From: Antedon mediterranea
Taxonomy: Eukaryota > Echinodermata > Crinoidea > Comatulida > Antedonidae
Assembly: GCF_964355755.1 (NCBI RefSeq)
Contig: NC_092670.1
Location: 14,881,201-14,941,200, forward strand
Direction: 5' to 3'
DNA length: 60,000 bases
Each line of letters opens with the position of its first letter. Position 1 is the first letter of the stretch. The position numbers and the translations under genes were made by a program. This document shows positions 56,001-60,000 of this stretch, piece after piece. The notes under the pieces were generated by a model. The model was not told the origin of the DNA. It did not search any database and worked only from the letters and a program-made list of their open reading frames with translations.

Positions 56001-59000
56001 CTGATGCCAAGAGTTTAGCAAGTTGACGATTAATTGTGTCTTCTGTTGCCATAGTGACCTGAATTGACTGGCTGAGCACTTGCAAAAGATGATCATTTGC
56101 TTGCTGTATTGAGTCCCTATTGAATACGATATGAATACTGTTTATAAAATTACTTTTCTAATTTTAAGTTATTTGTAAAAAATTAACTAAATTAAATTAA
56201 ATAATAATAAAGTTAGCTTAATAATAAGTTATGATCACTAATTTATTTAAGGTCGTTGTTTAACCTTGATGGGATATTGATGTAGGAAAAGGGGCTTAAA
56301 GCAGAGTTACATTTTATCTACTGTACTACGTAAAGATAACATTTTAGAAAATATTCTTTTATACACCTATTACATGCGATATGTTCTGTGTCAATGAAAT
56401 ATATAAAACTATCTTGACACCAAATGGGAAATTCAACCAACAGACAAACTTGAAGATAAAAATTATGATGTAAATATGGTAATTGGTAAAAAAAATTTAC
56501 CAAGTAGTAGTATTAACTGACTGTAAAGTATGTAAGTTGGTAGTGGCGCTTTAGCTTGGTGTAAAATAGTATGCCTACTAAAGGTTATGGTCTTCGGTTC
56601 ACATCCTGTCCTTAATGTATGACTTAATGAACATATCCACTGCATACTGTATGAAAATTGTGTACGTGGAAATCACACACAACATTTGAAAACAATGGTC
56701 TTTCCTACCTCTCGCCATTTAACCTGCTGAGGTCGGCACGTAGCATGGCCAATAAATTGCCGCTTTCTTCGTTCTCACGTTCCCGTCTGTTAATTAGTGT
56801 GTCATACTGTTTTGCTTTCTTTAACAGTGTGTTATTTTCCTCAGTAAGCTGGGGTAGCAAAAAATAAATAAATTGTTTCAATAACTATCCATTTGGAATA
56901 TTCCATTTTTGGGTCTAGTTTTATTTCAAGTCAAAACTGGACATAGCTTCATACATATAAATAAACACGATTTATATTATGCTTCACAAACTAAATGAAA
57001 AACATTATTTAATTTAAGTAATGACAAAATATTAAATTGCTTGTAAAATTGATCCCTGTTTACAAAATGGTACAATCCAATATTGAGGAAATTGGTGATT
57101 ATACTTTGTATTAGGACAGTAATGATCTGTGTAAGGAGGAAACTTGCGAGGTGTATGGCCATCTCATAAAAATATTCTGGTATTTTGTAAAGTTTTTGTA
57201 AACATAACAGACATGACACCTCTCATTTAAGGCTAGATCATTTTAATAAAATTTGTTTTAATTAGTCAAATTAGCTTTTAATTTACTAATTAACTTTACT
57301 AAACAGTTTACTTTCTGTGTAGTGCTTTTCTAATACCCCAATTAGGGATCATGTCAGTAACTACAGCTGCAATAAACCGTGCGTATAATTAGCTAATAAC
57401 AGCGTATAACCAACTAAATATAATTACTGCAGTTGAATAATTTTGGCACGGTCCCTTACAAACTACATAAACCTAAAGTTTGAGGATTTGTTGTAGTGTT
57501 TATTGAAATTACACCATCAATTTACTTCATTCATTTAAAATTATCTTTTTCTGTTGCACAAAAACCTAAAGATACATGTACAGAAGTCTTACTTTGTCAA
57601 TTTCTTCACCAATAACCAGAATGTCCTGTGCATGACTTTCATTGAGCTCTTTGACTTTTTGTTGGAGTTCTTGCCGCCATTTGGCTTCCGTTTCTTTAAC
57701 TTGAGCATCCAACTCTCCTATGAAGTATTATGAATAATAATAATATTGATAATGTAAAACTGTTATAATTCATCTATTTAAAGTTTGGTAGTGTAGCTTA
57801 CAGTACAAGAAAGCCATGTTGTTCAAAAAGGATTTTACCAAGCATTACTTTCCAATGTGTTAATCCTGAAATAAATTCTATAACAATTACCTTTTTCTCT
57901 CTGGTGATCTTCTTCTAACCGTGCCATTGCATCTTCCTTCTCTTCTTCATGCCTATTTCTTAGCTCTTCAGCAAGCTCCAACATTCGTTGATCATAATCC
58001 TTCTTCAGGTTCTCAATCTCTAAATCATTGCTTGCTTTTAATTTCACGATCTCTTGTTCCTGTTGTTCCTCAAGCCGCTCAATATCAGCAATTTTTTCTT
58101 TTGCAAGCTTTTCAGCGAGTTCTGCAAGTTCACGTTCATGAGCTTCTTCCAAATCAAGTTTGAAGCGATCAAGATCTTCATCTGATCCCATTGACATTGC
58201 TAAAAGTTTATCTTCATACTCTTTCTTCAAAGCTTCCTTTTCCATCTGAAATCTGTTCTCTTGTGTAGTTAAATCTTCTTGGTGTGAAGCTACAGCTTCT
58301 TCAAATTTGGTCATAAGTTCATCAATTTCTTTTTGACATTCCTGTTCCGTTTGTTCTTTAACATCTTTTTGAACACGCTCCAATTCATTTTTATGTTCTT
58401 CTTCTAATTGATCTGTTACAGCACGGAACTTTTCCATGTGTAACAATATTAATTCATCCTTTACTCTATTTTCATTTTCAATAAGTTCTTCAGCATGCTT
58501 TGTTTTTAGCAGTTCTAAGGCATCATCAATATCCTTAACATTTGCTAATTCTTGTTCCATTTTTTGATCAAGTTTTTCTTTCTCCTCTTTTAATTTATCT
58601 TGGAAATCTTGCTCAACAGCATCTAACTCTTTGATATGTTCATCTTTTATTTTTTCTATTTTTTCTTCATATTCTTTCTGTAAATCCTCTCGTTCTTTCA
58701 CAAACTTATTTTCTGTTTCTTTTTCTAAGGTATCCATTTTTATCTTTGTTTCAAGTTCATTTTGTTCTTTGAGATCTTCAATTTCTGTCTCATGTTCATT
58801 CCTTTTCTCTTCAATTGCTTTATTTTGTTCATCAACAAAGTTATCAATCATTCGCTGGTGATTAAGAGCTAAGTCTTCTACTTCTGACATTTGTCGTTCT
58901 TGCATTGTTCTTGTCAACTCTATTATTTCCTCATCCATAGTTTGCTTTAATATATCCAACCTATTATCATATTGTTCAATTAGAGCTTCTTTCATATCCA

Positions 59001-60000
59001 GTATCTCAGGAGCTGTTCCTTCTTTCACACTCTCTTTAAATTCATCAAGTTCTGCTGATTTGTCTAGCAAATCTTTCTCAACTCTTTCAACTTTGTCTTT
59101 CATCTGTTGCTTTAGTTCAGTAATCTCTCCTTGATGCCTCTCTTCCATACCTTTGATAATTTTTTGCCAATCTCCATCTTCCTCTTGTTCTTTACTTCTT
59201 GCCAGTTGTTCAATTTCCTCTACCCGTTGAGCATTCTCAATAGTTAATTCTGTCACAAGAGCTGCTGTGTTTTCAATAACACTTTCCTTAGCCTCATTCT
59301 TAACTTTATTTAAATTTTCTTCATATCTTCCCTGAATGTCTTTGACTTCTTCAAAATGTTTAGATTCGCAATCTGCAACTGTTTTTCTAACCTCAACTTT
59401 TGTCTGAAGTTCAAACTCTGTTTGAACGGCTTCAAGTTCAGATTGGAATTCATGTTGCAAATCTTCTCGTAATTGGTCTAATTCCTCTTTGTGTTGATGT
59501 TGTAAGTCTTCTTTGAGTTGTTCTAACTCTTGTTTGTGTTGTTTGTCGGCCTGGGAATCTTTTAAATAATACTCTTCTTTCATGTCTTGTTGAATCTGAA
59601 AAAGTATTAAAGATTAAACATCAATGGATAAAGGAATTATGACTAAGCTTACTCTAATCCCTTTAATGAGTTCTATTCTTTATAATTTGGCTTAGCGTGC
59701 ATTATGAATAGTTCCTGTATGAATTCACTATGACATACAGTAGTTGAATATAGGTGTTTGCTACTCAAACATGCCTTGTATACTTCTTGTGTTTTTATAG
59801 ACCTTGTTTTAAAAATTTATATTATTACTGTTTAGTGTTATTGGAAAAAGAAAAGTTGGGCTCAGAATTTGTTTAAATGATGTCAATATTTAACTTTAAG
59901 GATTATAGAATAAAAAAACAACATTGATTTAATCCGAGTTTTGGTTTAAATTAAATAATTTTACCTGTTCAGTTACTTCTTCCAGTTGTCTTGCGGCCTC
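31968..60000 (-). CDS. AKAP9: AKAP9/pericentrin-like centrosomal scaffold, C-terminal part (32 exons, whole gene span)
   Basis: Very long coiled-coil scaffold. The window holds the last 32 exons, about 2,600 codons, with the 5' exons beyond 60000. Most of the protein is E/K/Q/L-rich heptad sequence, including a single 1,705-nt exon. Near the end MQRLYGKYLRAESFRKALTY, LLLLLGGFQDCEQATLALIA, GFMRFRSAVRVVIAVQR and LKFLVKKWKR form the PACT domain, which targets AKAP9 (AKAP450) and pericentrin to centrosomes and binds calmodulin. The family anchors PKA and gamma-tubulin complexes at centrosomes and Golgi. All joins keep phase. The symbol AKAP9 follows common naming; pericentrin is the alternative, and invertebrates may have one gene for both. 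Confidence 0.9.
32205..32329 (-). CDS. AKAP9: AKAP9-like exon: post-PACT tail
   Basis: Acceptor CATTTGTAG at the right edge, donor GTATGT at 32204-32199; phase 2 in, phase 1 out. It encodes SSRNPANLLYAGSGDPE and LSDYIRRLETLQDRLQVG, a short helix after the PACT domain. Confidence 0.85.
32606..32752 (-). repeat. MITE family A copy
   Basis: GTGTGATATCCCCAAATATG, GGGCACATCACATTT and AAAGTTTGATAATG, flanked by CTGTCTATCTAGTTT at the left. It lies in the intron between two tail exons. Confidence 0.82.
32876..33130 (-). CDS. AKAP9: AKAP9-like exon: end of PACT domain and Ser-rich tail
   Basis: Acceptor AATCTGTAG at the right edge, donor GTTAGT at the left; phase 2 in and out. LKFLVKKWKRATKIGS completes PACT (vertebrate forms have a similar K-F-L-V-R-R-W core). 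A Ser/Thr/Arg-rich segment follows with possible phosphosites (TSSSSSHSSGAR, YTSPVRRSLDRD). Confidence 0.9.
33196..33306 (-). repeat. MITE family A copy
   Basis: Starts CTATGTCTACACTATCAAAC and holds GTGTGATGTACCCAAATATG and GGGCACATCCCATTTT. The right TIR is degraded. Confidence 0.82.
33512..33644 (-). repeat. MITE family A copy
   Basis: GTGTGATGTGCTCAAATATG, GGGCACATCACATTTTT and the clean TIR GTTTGATAGTGTAGACAGAG at its right end, 12 bp before an exon donor region. Confidence 0.85.
33657..33895 (-). CDS. AKAP9: AKAP9-like exon: PACT domain core
   Basis: Acceptor CTTAACAG at the right edge, donor GTAAGA at the left; phase 0 in, phase 2 out. It encodes RLYGKYLRAESFRKALTYQK, KYLLLLLGGFQDCEQATLAL and RFRSAVRVVIAVQR. 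These are the most conserved blocks of the pericentrin/AKAP450 centrosome-targeting domain and include the Q-K-K-Y-L-L-L-L-L-G-G-F stretch shared with vertebrates. Confidence 0.97.
34404..34565 (-). CDS. AKAP9: AKAP9-like exon: coiled coil before PACT
   Basis: Acceptor TATGTTAAG, donor GTACAA; phase 0 in and out. It encodes QQNRREVEEQFANERASIAD and REAKLDLARMKAES. Confidence 0.9.
34779..34952 (-). CDS. AKAP9: AKAP9-like exon: coiled coil
   Basis: Acceptor TTATTTTAG, donor GTGAGT; phase 0 in and out. It encodes FRLNERILHQNANLSNFVAR and ELRASLNKLEQELWK, a region also conserved upstream of PACT in vertebrate homologues. Confidence 0.9.
35515..35772 (-). CDS. AKAP9: AKAP9-like exon: coiled coil
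   Basis: Acceptor ATTAATAG, donor GTAAGA; phase 0 in and out. It encodes LQARLELHKAQLETIRQKLQ and LQSLKRSLTQSQAELQQVHA, strong heptads. Confidence 0.9.
36776..36871 (-). repeat. MITE family A copy
   Basis: TTTACACTATCAAATA, GGTAGTGATATGACATCATT, GGGCACATCACATG and GTTTGATAGTGTAGACAGAG. It is shorter than other copies by an internal deletion. Confidence 0.85.
36926..37114 (-). CDS. AKAP9: AKAP9-like exon: coiled coil
   Basis: Acceptor CTTCCTATAG, donor GTATGG; phase 0 in and out. It encodes RDCEMEKELNSQALHTLEQE and EELKRHEAQKKSIEEDTKRL, then a less helical IPQNVTDWDMQEDEM. Confidence 0.88.
37730..37842. repeat. Possible pogo/Tigger-like MITE remnant
   Basis: The left edge CAATAGAACTCCTCCTTTGT and the right edge GTGTCCCTATTAGGGGTTTA are roughly inverted, in the style of pogo-family ends. 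The similarity is weak. Confidence 0.35.
38044..38130 (-). repeat. MITE family A copy (partial)
   Basis: AATGTGATGTGCCAATATGT, CATATCACTACCATATTTGG and GGCACACTTTTTTG. The internal palindrome is recognisable; the TIRs are mostly lost. Confidence 0.75.
38156..38365 (-). CDS. AKAP9: AKAP9-like exon: highly charged coiled coil
   Basis: Acceptor TTTTAAACAG, donor GTACAG; phase 0 in and out. It encodes QQEREQEKDFQREKEREAER and LREVERRREKEIELRKQ, a single long charged helix. Confidence 0.9.
38521..38596 (-). repeat. tRNA-derived sequence (SINE head or tRNA pseudogene)
   Basis: On the minus strand TAGCTTGGTGGTTAAC resembles a tRNA A box and GGGTTCAATCC a B box, spaced as in a tRNA. The stems are imperfect. 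Confidence 0.55.
38984..39268 (-). CDS. AKAP9: AKAP9-like exon: coiled coil
   Basis: Acceptor TTTTCTGAAG, donor GTACGT; phase 0 in and out. It encodes LQMQLSSEKARSLDLKAAIQ and LTSLEEELESERRKGLENVN. The phrase EKARSxDL recurs in the next upstream exon, which suggests internal repeats. Confidence 0.9.
39331..39484 (+). repeat. MITE family A copy
   Basis: Both TIRs are visible: CTGTCTACACTATCAAACTT at the left and TTTTTTGATAGTGTTGACAG at the right, around GTGATGTGCCCATATATGG and CATATTTGGGCATAACA. Confidence 0.88.
39847..40068 (-). CDS. AKAP9: AKAP9-like exon: coiled coil
   Basis: Acceptor AATAATAACAG, donor GTATAA; phase 0 in and out. It encodes LRKELERERSNVVNNNSLLE and LQGLLEVEKARSHDLGLAVQ. 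Confidence 0.9.
40561..40711 (-). CDS. AKAP9: AKAP9-like exon: coiled coil after microexon
   Basis: Acceptor TCATTGTCAG, donor GTTGGT (weak); phase 2 in, phase 0 out. It encodes CALENEKSQNIWLQESLQRE and ETRKRLQHALDEEHD. It joins in frame either to the microexon at 41170-41190 or directly to 41839-42428. Confidence 0.87.
41170..41190 (-). CDS. AKAP9: AKAP9-like 21-nt microexon, candidate cassette exon
   Basis: Acceptor AAATGTTACAG and donor GTAAGT flank 21 nt in phase 2 at both ends. Inclusion adds NVAESAL between VEIS and CALENE; skipping leaves the frame intact (VEIS-CALENE). Both splice sites match consensus and the frame is open. No transcript evidence is available, so it remains a prediction. 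Confidence 0.68.
41839..42428 (-). CDS. AKAP9: AKAP9-like exon: conserved region and coiled coil
   Basis: Acceptor TTCTTTTAG, donor GTGAGT; phase 0 in, phase 2 out. It encodes DWRGQLLKAILYVFDKEREM and LLAELRTHVVA, then RTSILAEIQDLHSQNTTLTL and long heptads. The first block resembles a non-repetitive conserved segment of vertebrate AKAP9 and pericentrin. Confidence 0.92.
42557..42927 (-). CDS. AKAP9: AKAP9-like exon: conserved non-repetitive region
   Basis: Acceptor TTCATTATTAG, donor GTAAGT; phase 1 in, phase 0 out. It encodes LRLQTLLNRVHSEGLQVLSM, SDLRYLRQHTSPR and WENEKQALLDAIQALKDLIS. This is the part most useful for orthology calls outside PACT. Confidence 0.93.
43229..43520 (-). CDS. 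AKAP9: AKAP9-like exon: coiled coil
   Basis: Acceptor TTTAAATAG, donor GTAAGT; phase 0 in, phase 1 out. It encodes IRIKQLKEEHNQEVDDLKTK and SEEIERLRRNFQDQRQ, ending in ITASPISPQTST. Confidence 0.9.
43930..44217 (-). CDS. AKAP9: AKAP9-like exon: coiled coil
   Basis: Acceptor ATTTCCTTAG, donor GTATAC; phase 0 in and out. It encodes LQLNIQVDELEEAIVQRQQE and RVRQLESDYDRRLTSLQGLS. Confidence 0.9.
44589..44759 (-). CDS. AKAP9: AKAP9-like exon: coiled coil
   Basis: Acceptor CATGTTCTCAG, donor GTGAGA; phase 0 in and out. It encodes KQLENELESLHDLLGVREHE and VENLKDQIDGLHQDIK. Confidence 0.9.
45931..45959. repeat. Perfect hairpin CAGGGAGGTATA
   Basis: CAGGGAGGTATA and TATACCTCCCTG are exact 12-bp inverted arms around AAATA. 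The core AGGGAG resembles the palindrome at 21570-21622 in the mucin gene. Confidence 0.7.
46403..46470 (+). repeat. tRNA-like sequence, degenerate
   Basis: TGTGGTCTAGCGCTATGC and AGGTTCAAATCCTACC look like A and B boxes spaced as in a tRNA. Stems do not pair well, so it is probably a SINE or tRNA pseudogene remnant. Confidence 0.45.
46651..46812 (-). CDS. AKAP9: AKAP9-like exon: coiled coil
   Basis: Acceptor TTTTTCTTCAG, donor GTAAGC; phase 0 in and out. It encodes EKLKEEYEDMLQRRDKEISK and LVDPKVLKVLEETELEND. Confidence 0.9.
46813..48085. other. AKAP9-like intron, 1.3 kb
   Basis: AT-rich sequence without repeats I could name and without coding frames that extend the coiled-coil pattern. 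Confidence 0.6.
48086..48442 (-). CDS. AKAP9: AKAP9-like exon: coiled coil and acidic/Pro-rich linker
   Basis: Acceptor TTTTTATAG, donor GTGAGT; phase 0 in and out. The helix IDHLTEQFTQSQEHIEFLKQ gives way to an unstructured stretch, KSDTEEERETSPVCVEEVLV and then GAEAPAPPPSS. Such a linker often carries docking or phosphorylation sites; no specific motif is assigned. Confidence 0.9.
48443..50895. other. AKAP9-like intron, 2.45 kb
   Basis: Mostly AT-rich and featureless. The right third holds the 5S-derived SINE (50150-50645). The flanking exons join in phase 0. Confidence 0.6.
50150..50645 (-). mobile_element. 5S-rRNA-derived SINE
   Basis: The minus strand begins with ACGGCCATACGTTGAAACAC and continues with CTCGTCAGATCACCGAAGTT, AAGCAACGTTGGGCCCGGTT and ATGGGAGACC. 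These are 5S rRNA sequences carrying the internal Pol III promoter (50491-50597). A SINE body follows with GCCTCGTCCTTTGGATGGGA and GTTGGTCCCGTGTA, ending in an ACCTTT-type tail near 50150. At the 5' end GTATGGCCGTATCTAACACA is repeated (50588-50645), as if the 5S start were duplicated. A 5S head defines the SINE3 class. Confidence 0.85.
50896..51015 (-). CDS. AKAP9: AKAP9-like exon: coiled coil
   Basis: Acceptor TTTCTTTCAG, donor GTAAGT; phase 0 in and out. It encodes INELVEQLDQLRDDVLNRNE and LSMELNVLKNEHSAKL. Confidence 0.9.
51414..51845 (-). CDS. AKAP9: AKAP9-like exon: coiled coil
   Basis: Acceptor AAATGTATAG, donor GTAAGC; phase 0 in and out. It encodes LRDELSEKVDLQHIMDEKIQ, LRELEQKLDQQKRVEHQNQE and LIKLSGLQSQLEVIKHVN, then NLAPAQDDSPPMASLAEQL. 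Confidence 0.92.
51950..52069 (-). CDS. AKAP9: AKAP9-like exon: coiled coil
   Basis: Acceptor TTTTTATAAAG, donor GTATGT; phase 0 in and out. It encodes EQATERELEREDFQKEIRHL, a string resembling a conserved vertebrate AKAP9/pericentrin helix. Confidence 0.9.
52501..52733 (-). CDS. AKAP9: AKAP9-like exon: coiled coil
   Basis: Acceptor TTGCATACTAG, donor GTAAGA; phase 1 in, phase 0 out. It encodes GLIEENSRLRQEKLWQEQQS and LLESQLEEQITKTEKLLVER. Confidence 0.92.
52994..53657. mobile_element. TIR transposon (664 bp) flanked by TA
   Basis: The perfect 25-bp ends begin CCGTACTGACGCGGGTATAA and are inverted at 53633-53657. A TA dinucleotide flanks both ends (52992-52993 and 53658-53659). GGGTATAAGCCCA recurs subterminally. 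There is no long ORF, so it is non-autonomous. A TA duplication is consistent with Tc1/mariner-like transposition. Confidence 0.85.
53864..54046 (-). CDS. AKAP9: AKAP9-like exon: coiled coil
   Basis: Acceptor TTTGATAG, donor GTAAGA; phase 1 in and out. It encodes LLHGYTDELSKAQGN and ETLLFKVTELEKERDQLIED. Confidence 0.92.
54384..54614 (-). CDS. AKAP9: AKAP9-like exon: coiled coil
   Basis: Acceptor TTTTATTGCAG, donor GTGAGA; phase 1 in and out. It encodes GRLQSAVEKLLEMMAATTQQ and QDELNQMRDRQQQLMQQVKE. Confidence 0.92.
54805..55080 (-). mobile_element. tRNA-derived SINE
   Basis: On the minus strand GAGTGAGTGGCCGAGCGGTT is the start of a Ser/Leu-type tRNA with A box, and GCAGGGGTTCGAGGCTC carries the B box. 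GAGTGAG and CTCACTC pair as an acceptor stem. A body of unique sequence and a 3' tail of CAATCAATTCAATCAAT follow at the left edge. Such tails often match that of the partner LINE; the CR1/L2 copy at 31453-31680 ends in a similar (GATT)n. Confidence 0.83.
55189..55368 (-). CDS. AKAP9: AKAP9-like exon: His/Ser/acidic linker
   Basis: Acceptor TATCTTTTAG, donor GTAAGC; phase 1 in and out. It encodes VPLSPTGGHHHRESPSPDGM and IYSDEGLELSQQLAESIFAG, the second part amphipathic. Confidence 0.9.
55896..56116 (-). CDS. AKAP9: AKAP9-like exon: helix and Gly/Glu-rich linker
   Basis: Acceptor TATTCAATAG, donor GTAGGA; phase 2 in, phase 1 out. It encodes QQANDHLLQVLSQSIQVTMA, INRQLAKLLASAEEKTSESL and GEEGRGAEGRSPAEGEDS. 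The first helix has the spacing of a possible amphipathic anchor helix, but I do not assign PKA binding from sequence alone. Confidence 0.9.
56709..56848 (-). CDS. AKAP9: AKAP9-like exon: coiled coil
   Basis: Acceptor TTTGCTACCCCAG, donor GTAGGA; phase 0 in, phase 2 out. It encodes LTEENNTLLKKAKQYDTLIN and LLAMLRADLSRLNGE. Confidence 0.92.
57593..57717 (-). CDS. AKAP9: AKAP9-like exon: coiled coil
   Basis: Acceptor ATACTTCATAG, donor GTAAGA; phase 1 in, phase 0 out. It encodes ELDAQVKETEAKWRQELQQK and VKELNESHAQDILVIGEEID. Confidence 0.92.
57891..59595 (-). CDS. AKAP9: AKAP9-like giant coiled-coil exon
   Basis: Acceptor ACTTTTTCAG at the right edge, donor GTAATT at the left; phase 0 in, phase 1 out; 1,705 nt, 568 codons. 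Uninterrupted heptad sequence with many KExxELExxx and EERHQGEITELKQQMKDK style repeats and almost no proline after the start. It forms the long rod of the scaffold. Confidence 0.95.
59965..60000 (-). CDS. AKAP9: AKAP9-like exon, cut by the window edge
   Basis: Donor GTAAAA just left of 59965. The visible 36 nt encode EAARQLEEVTEQ and leave phase 0 for the next exon. The exon continues beyond 60000. Confidence 0.75.

Noticed and set aside
56545-56620. tRNA-like A and B box pair (TAGCTTGGTG, CGGTTCACATCC)
   Set aside because: The boxes are degenerate and the stems do not pair; too weak to call as a feature.
57921-58861. Plus-strand frames opposite the giant coiled-coil exon
   Set aside because: These are shadows of the E/K/L-rich minus-strand coding sequence.

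Overview
The window is metazoan genomic DNA: split genes with GT-AG introns, AT-rich introns full of transposons, and no bacterial features. The gel-forming-mucin architecture, the AKAP9/pericentrin gene, the Tx1-like, CR1-like and Penelope retroelements, the 5S-derived SINE and the many TAGGCCTA-type motifs fit a marine invertebrate deuterostome. An echinoderm is my best guess, but this is inference. I built the exon models by hand from splice sites, reading phase and domain continuity. Every exon-exon junction given below is phase-compatible.

Region 1 (1 to about 2270): the 3' part of a Tx1/L1-like LINE with an uninterrupted reverse-transcriptase frame that enters from the left edge.

Region 2 (2577-27743, + strand): the C-terminal part of a large secreted, mucin-like glycoprotein, in 18 exons. 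Domain order is PTS repeats, WxxW (CysD) domain, PTS repeats, a divergent vWD-C8-TIL assembly, a canonical vWD-C8-TIL assembly, B/vWC-like cysteine modules, a vWC module and a C-terminal cystine knot (CTCK). Upstream exons lie outside the window. Its introns carry a rearranged CR1-like LINE on the opposite strand, a 5.2-kb foldback-type element with inverted arms of about 1 kb that itself contains a hAT element with a perfect 8-bp target duplication, hairpin MITEs, a Penelope-like GIY-YIG fragment, a tRNA-like sequence and a complete hammerhead ribozyme core.

Region 3 (27744-31967): the intergenic space between two convergent genes. It is filled mainly by a satellite-like array of about 20 palindrome-bearing units of roughly 100-125 bp, plus the 3' end of a CR1/L2-like LINE.

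Region 4 (31968 to beyond 60000, - strand): the C-terminal part of a giant coiled-coil centrosomal scaffold of the AKAP9/pericentrin family, in 32 exons, ending in the PACT centrosome-targeting domain and a Ser-rich tail. One exon is a 21-nt microexon that can be included or skipped in frame. Introns hold copies of one MITE family (also seen in the mucin gene), a 5S-rRNA-derived SINE, tRNA-derived SINE sequences and a TA-flanked TIR element.

The two genes are functionally unrelated: one makes a secreted, disulfide-rich, probably polymeric mucin, the other a cytoplasmic centrosome/Golgi scaffold. They share only tail-to-tail proximity and the same intronic MITE family.
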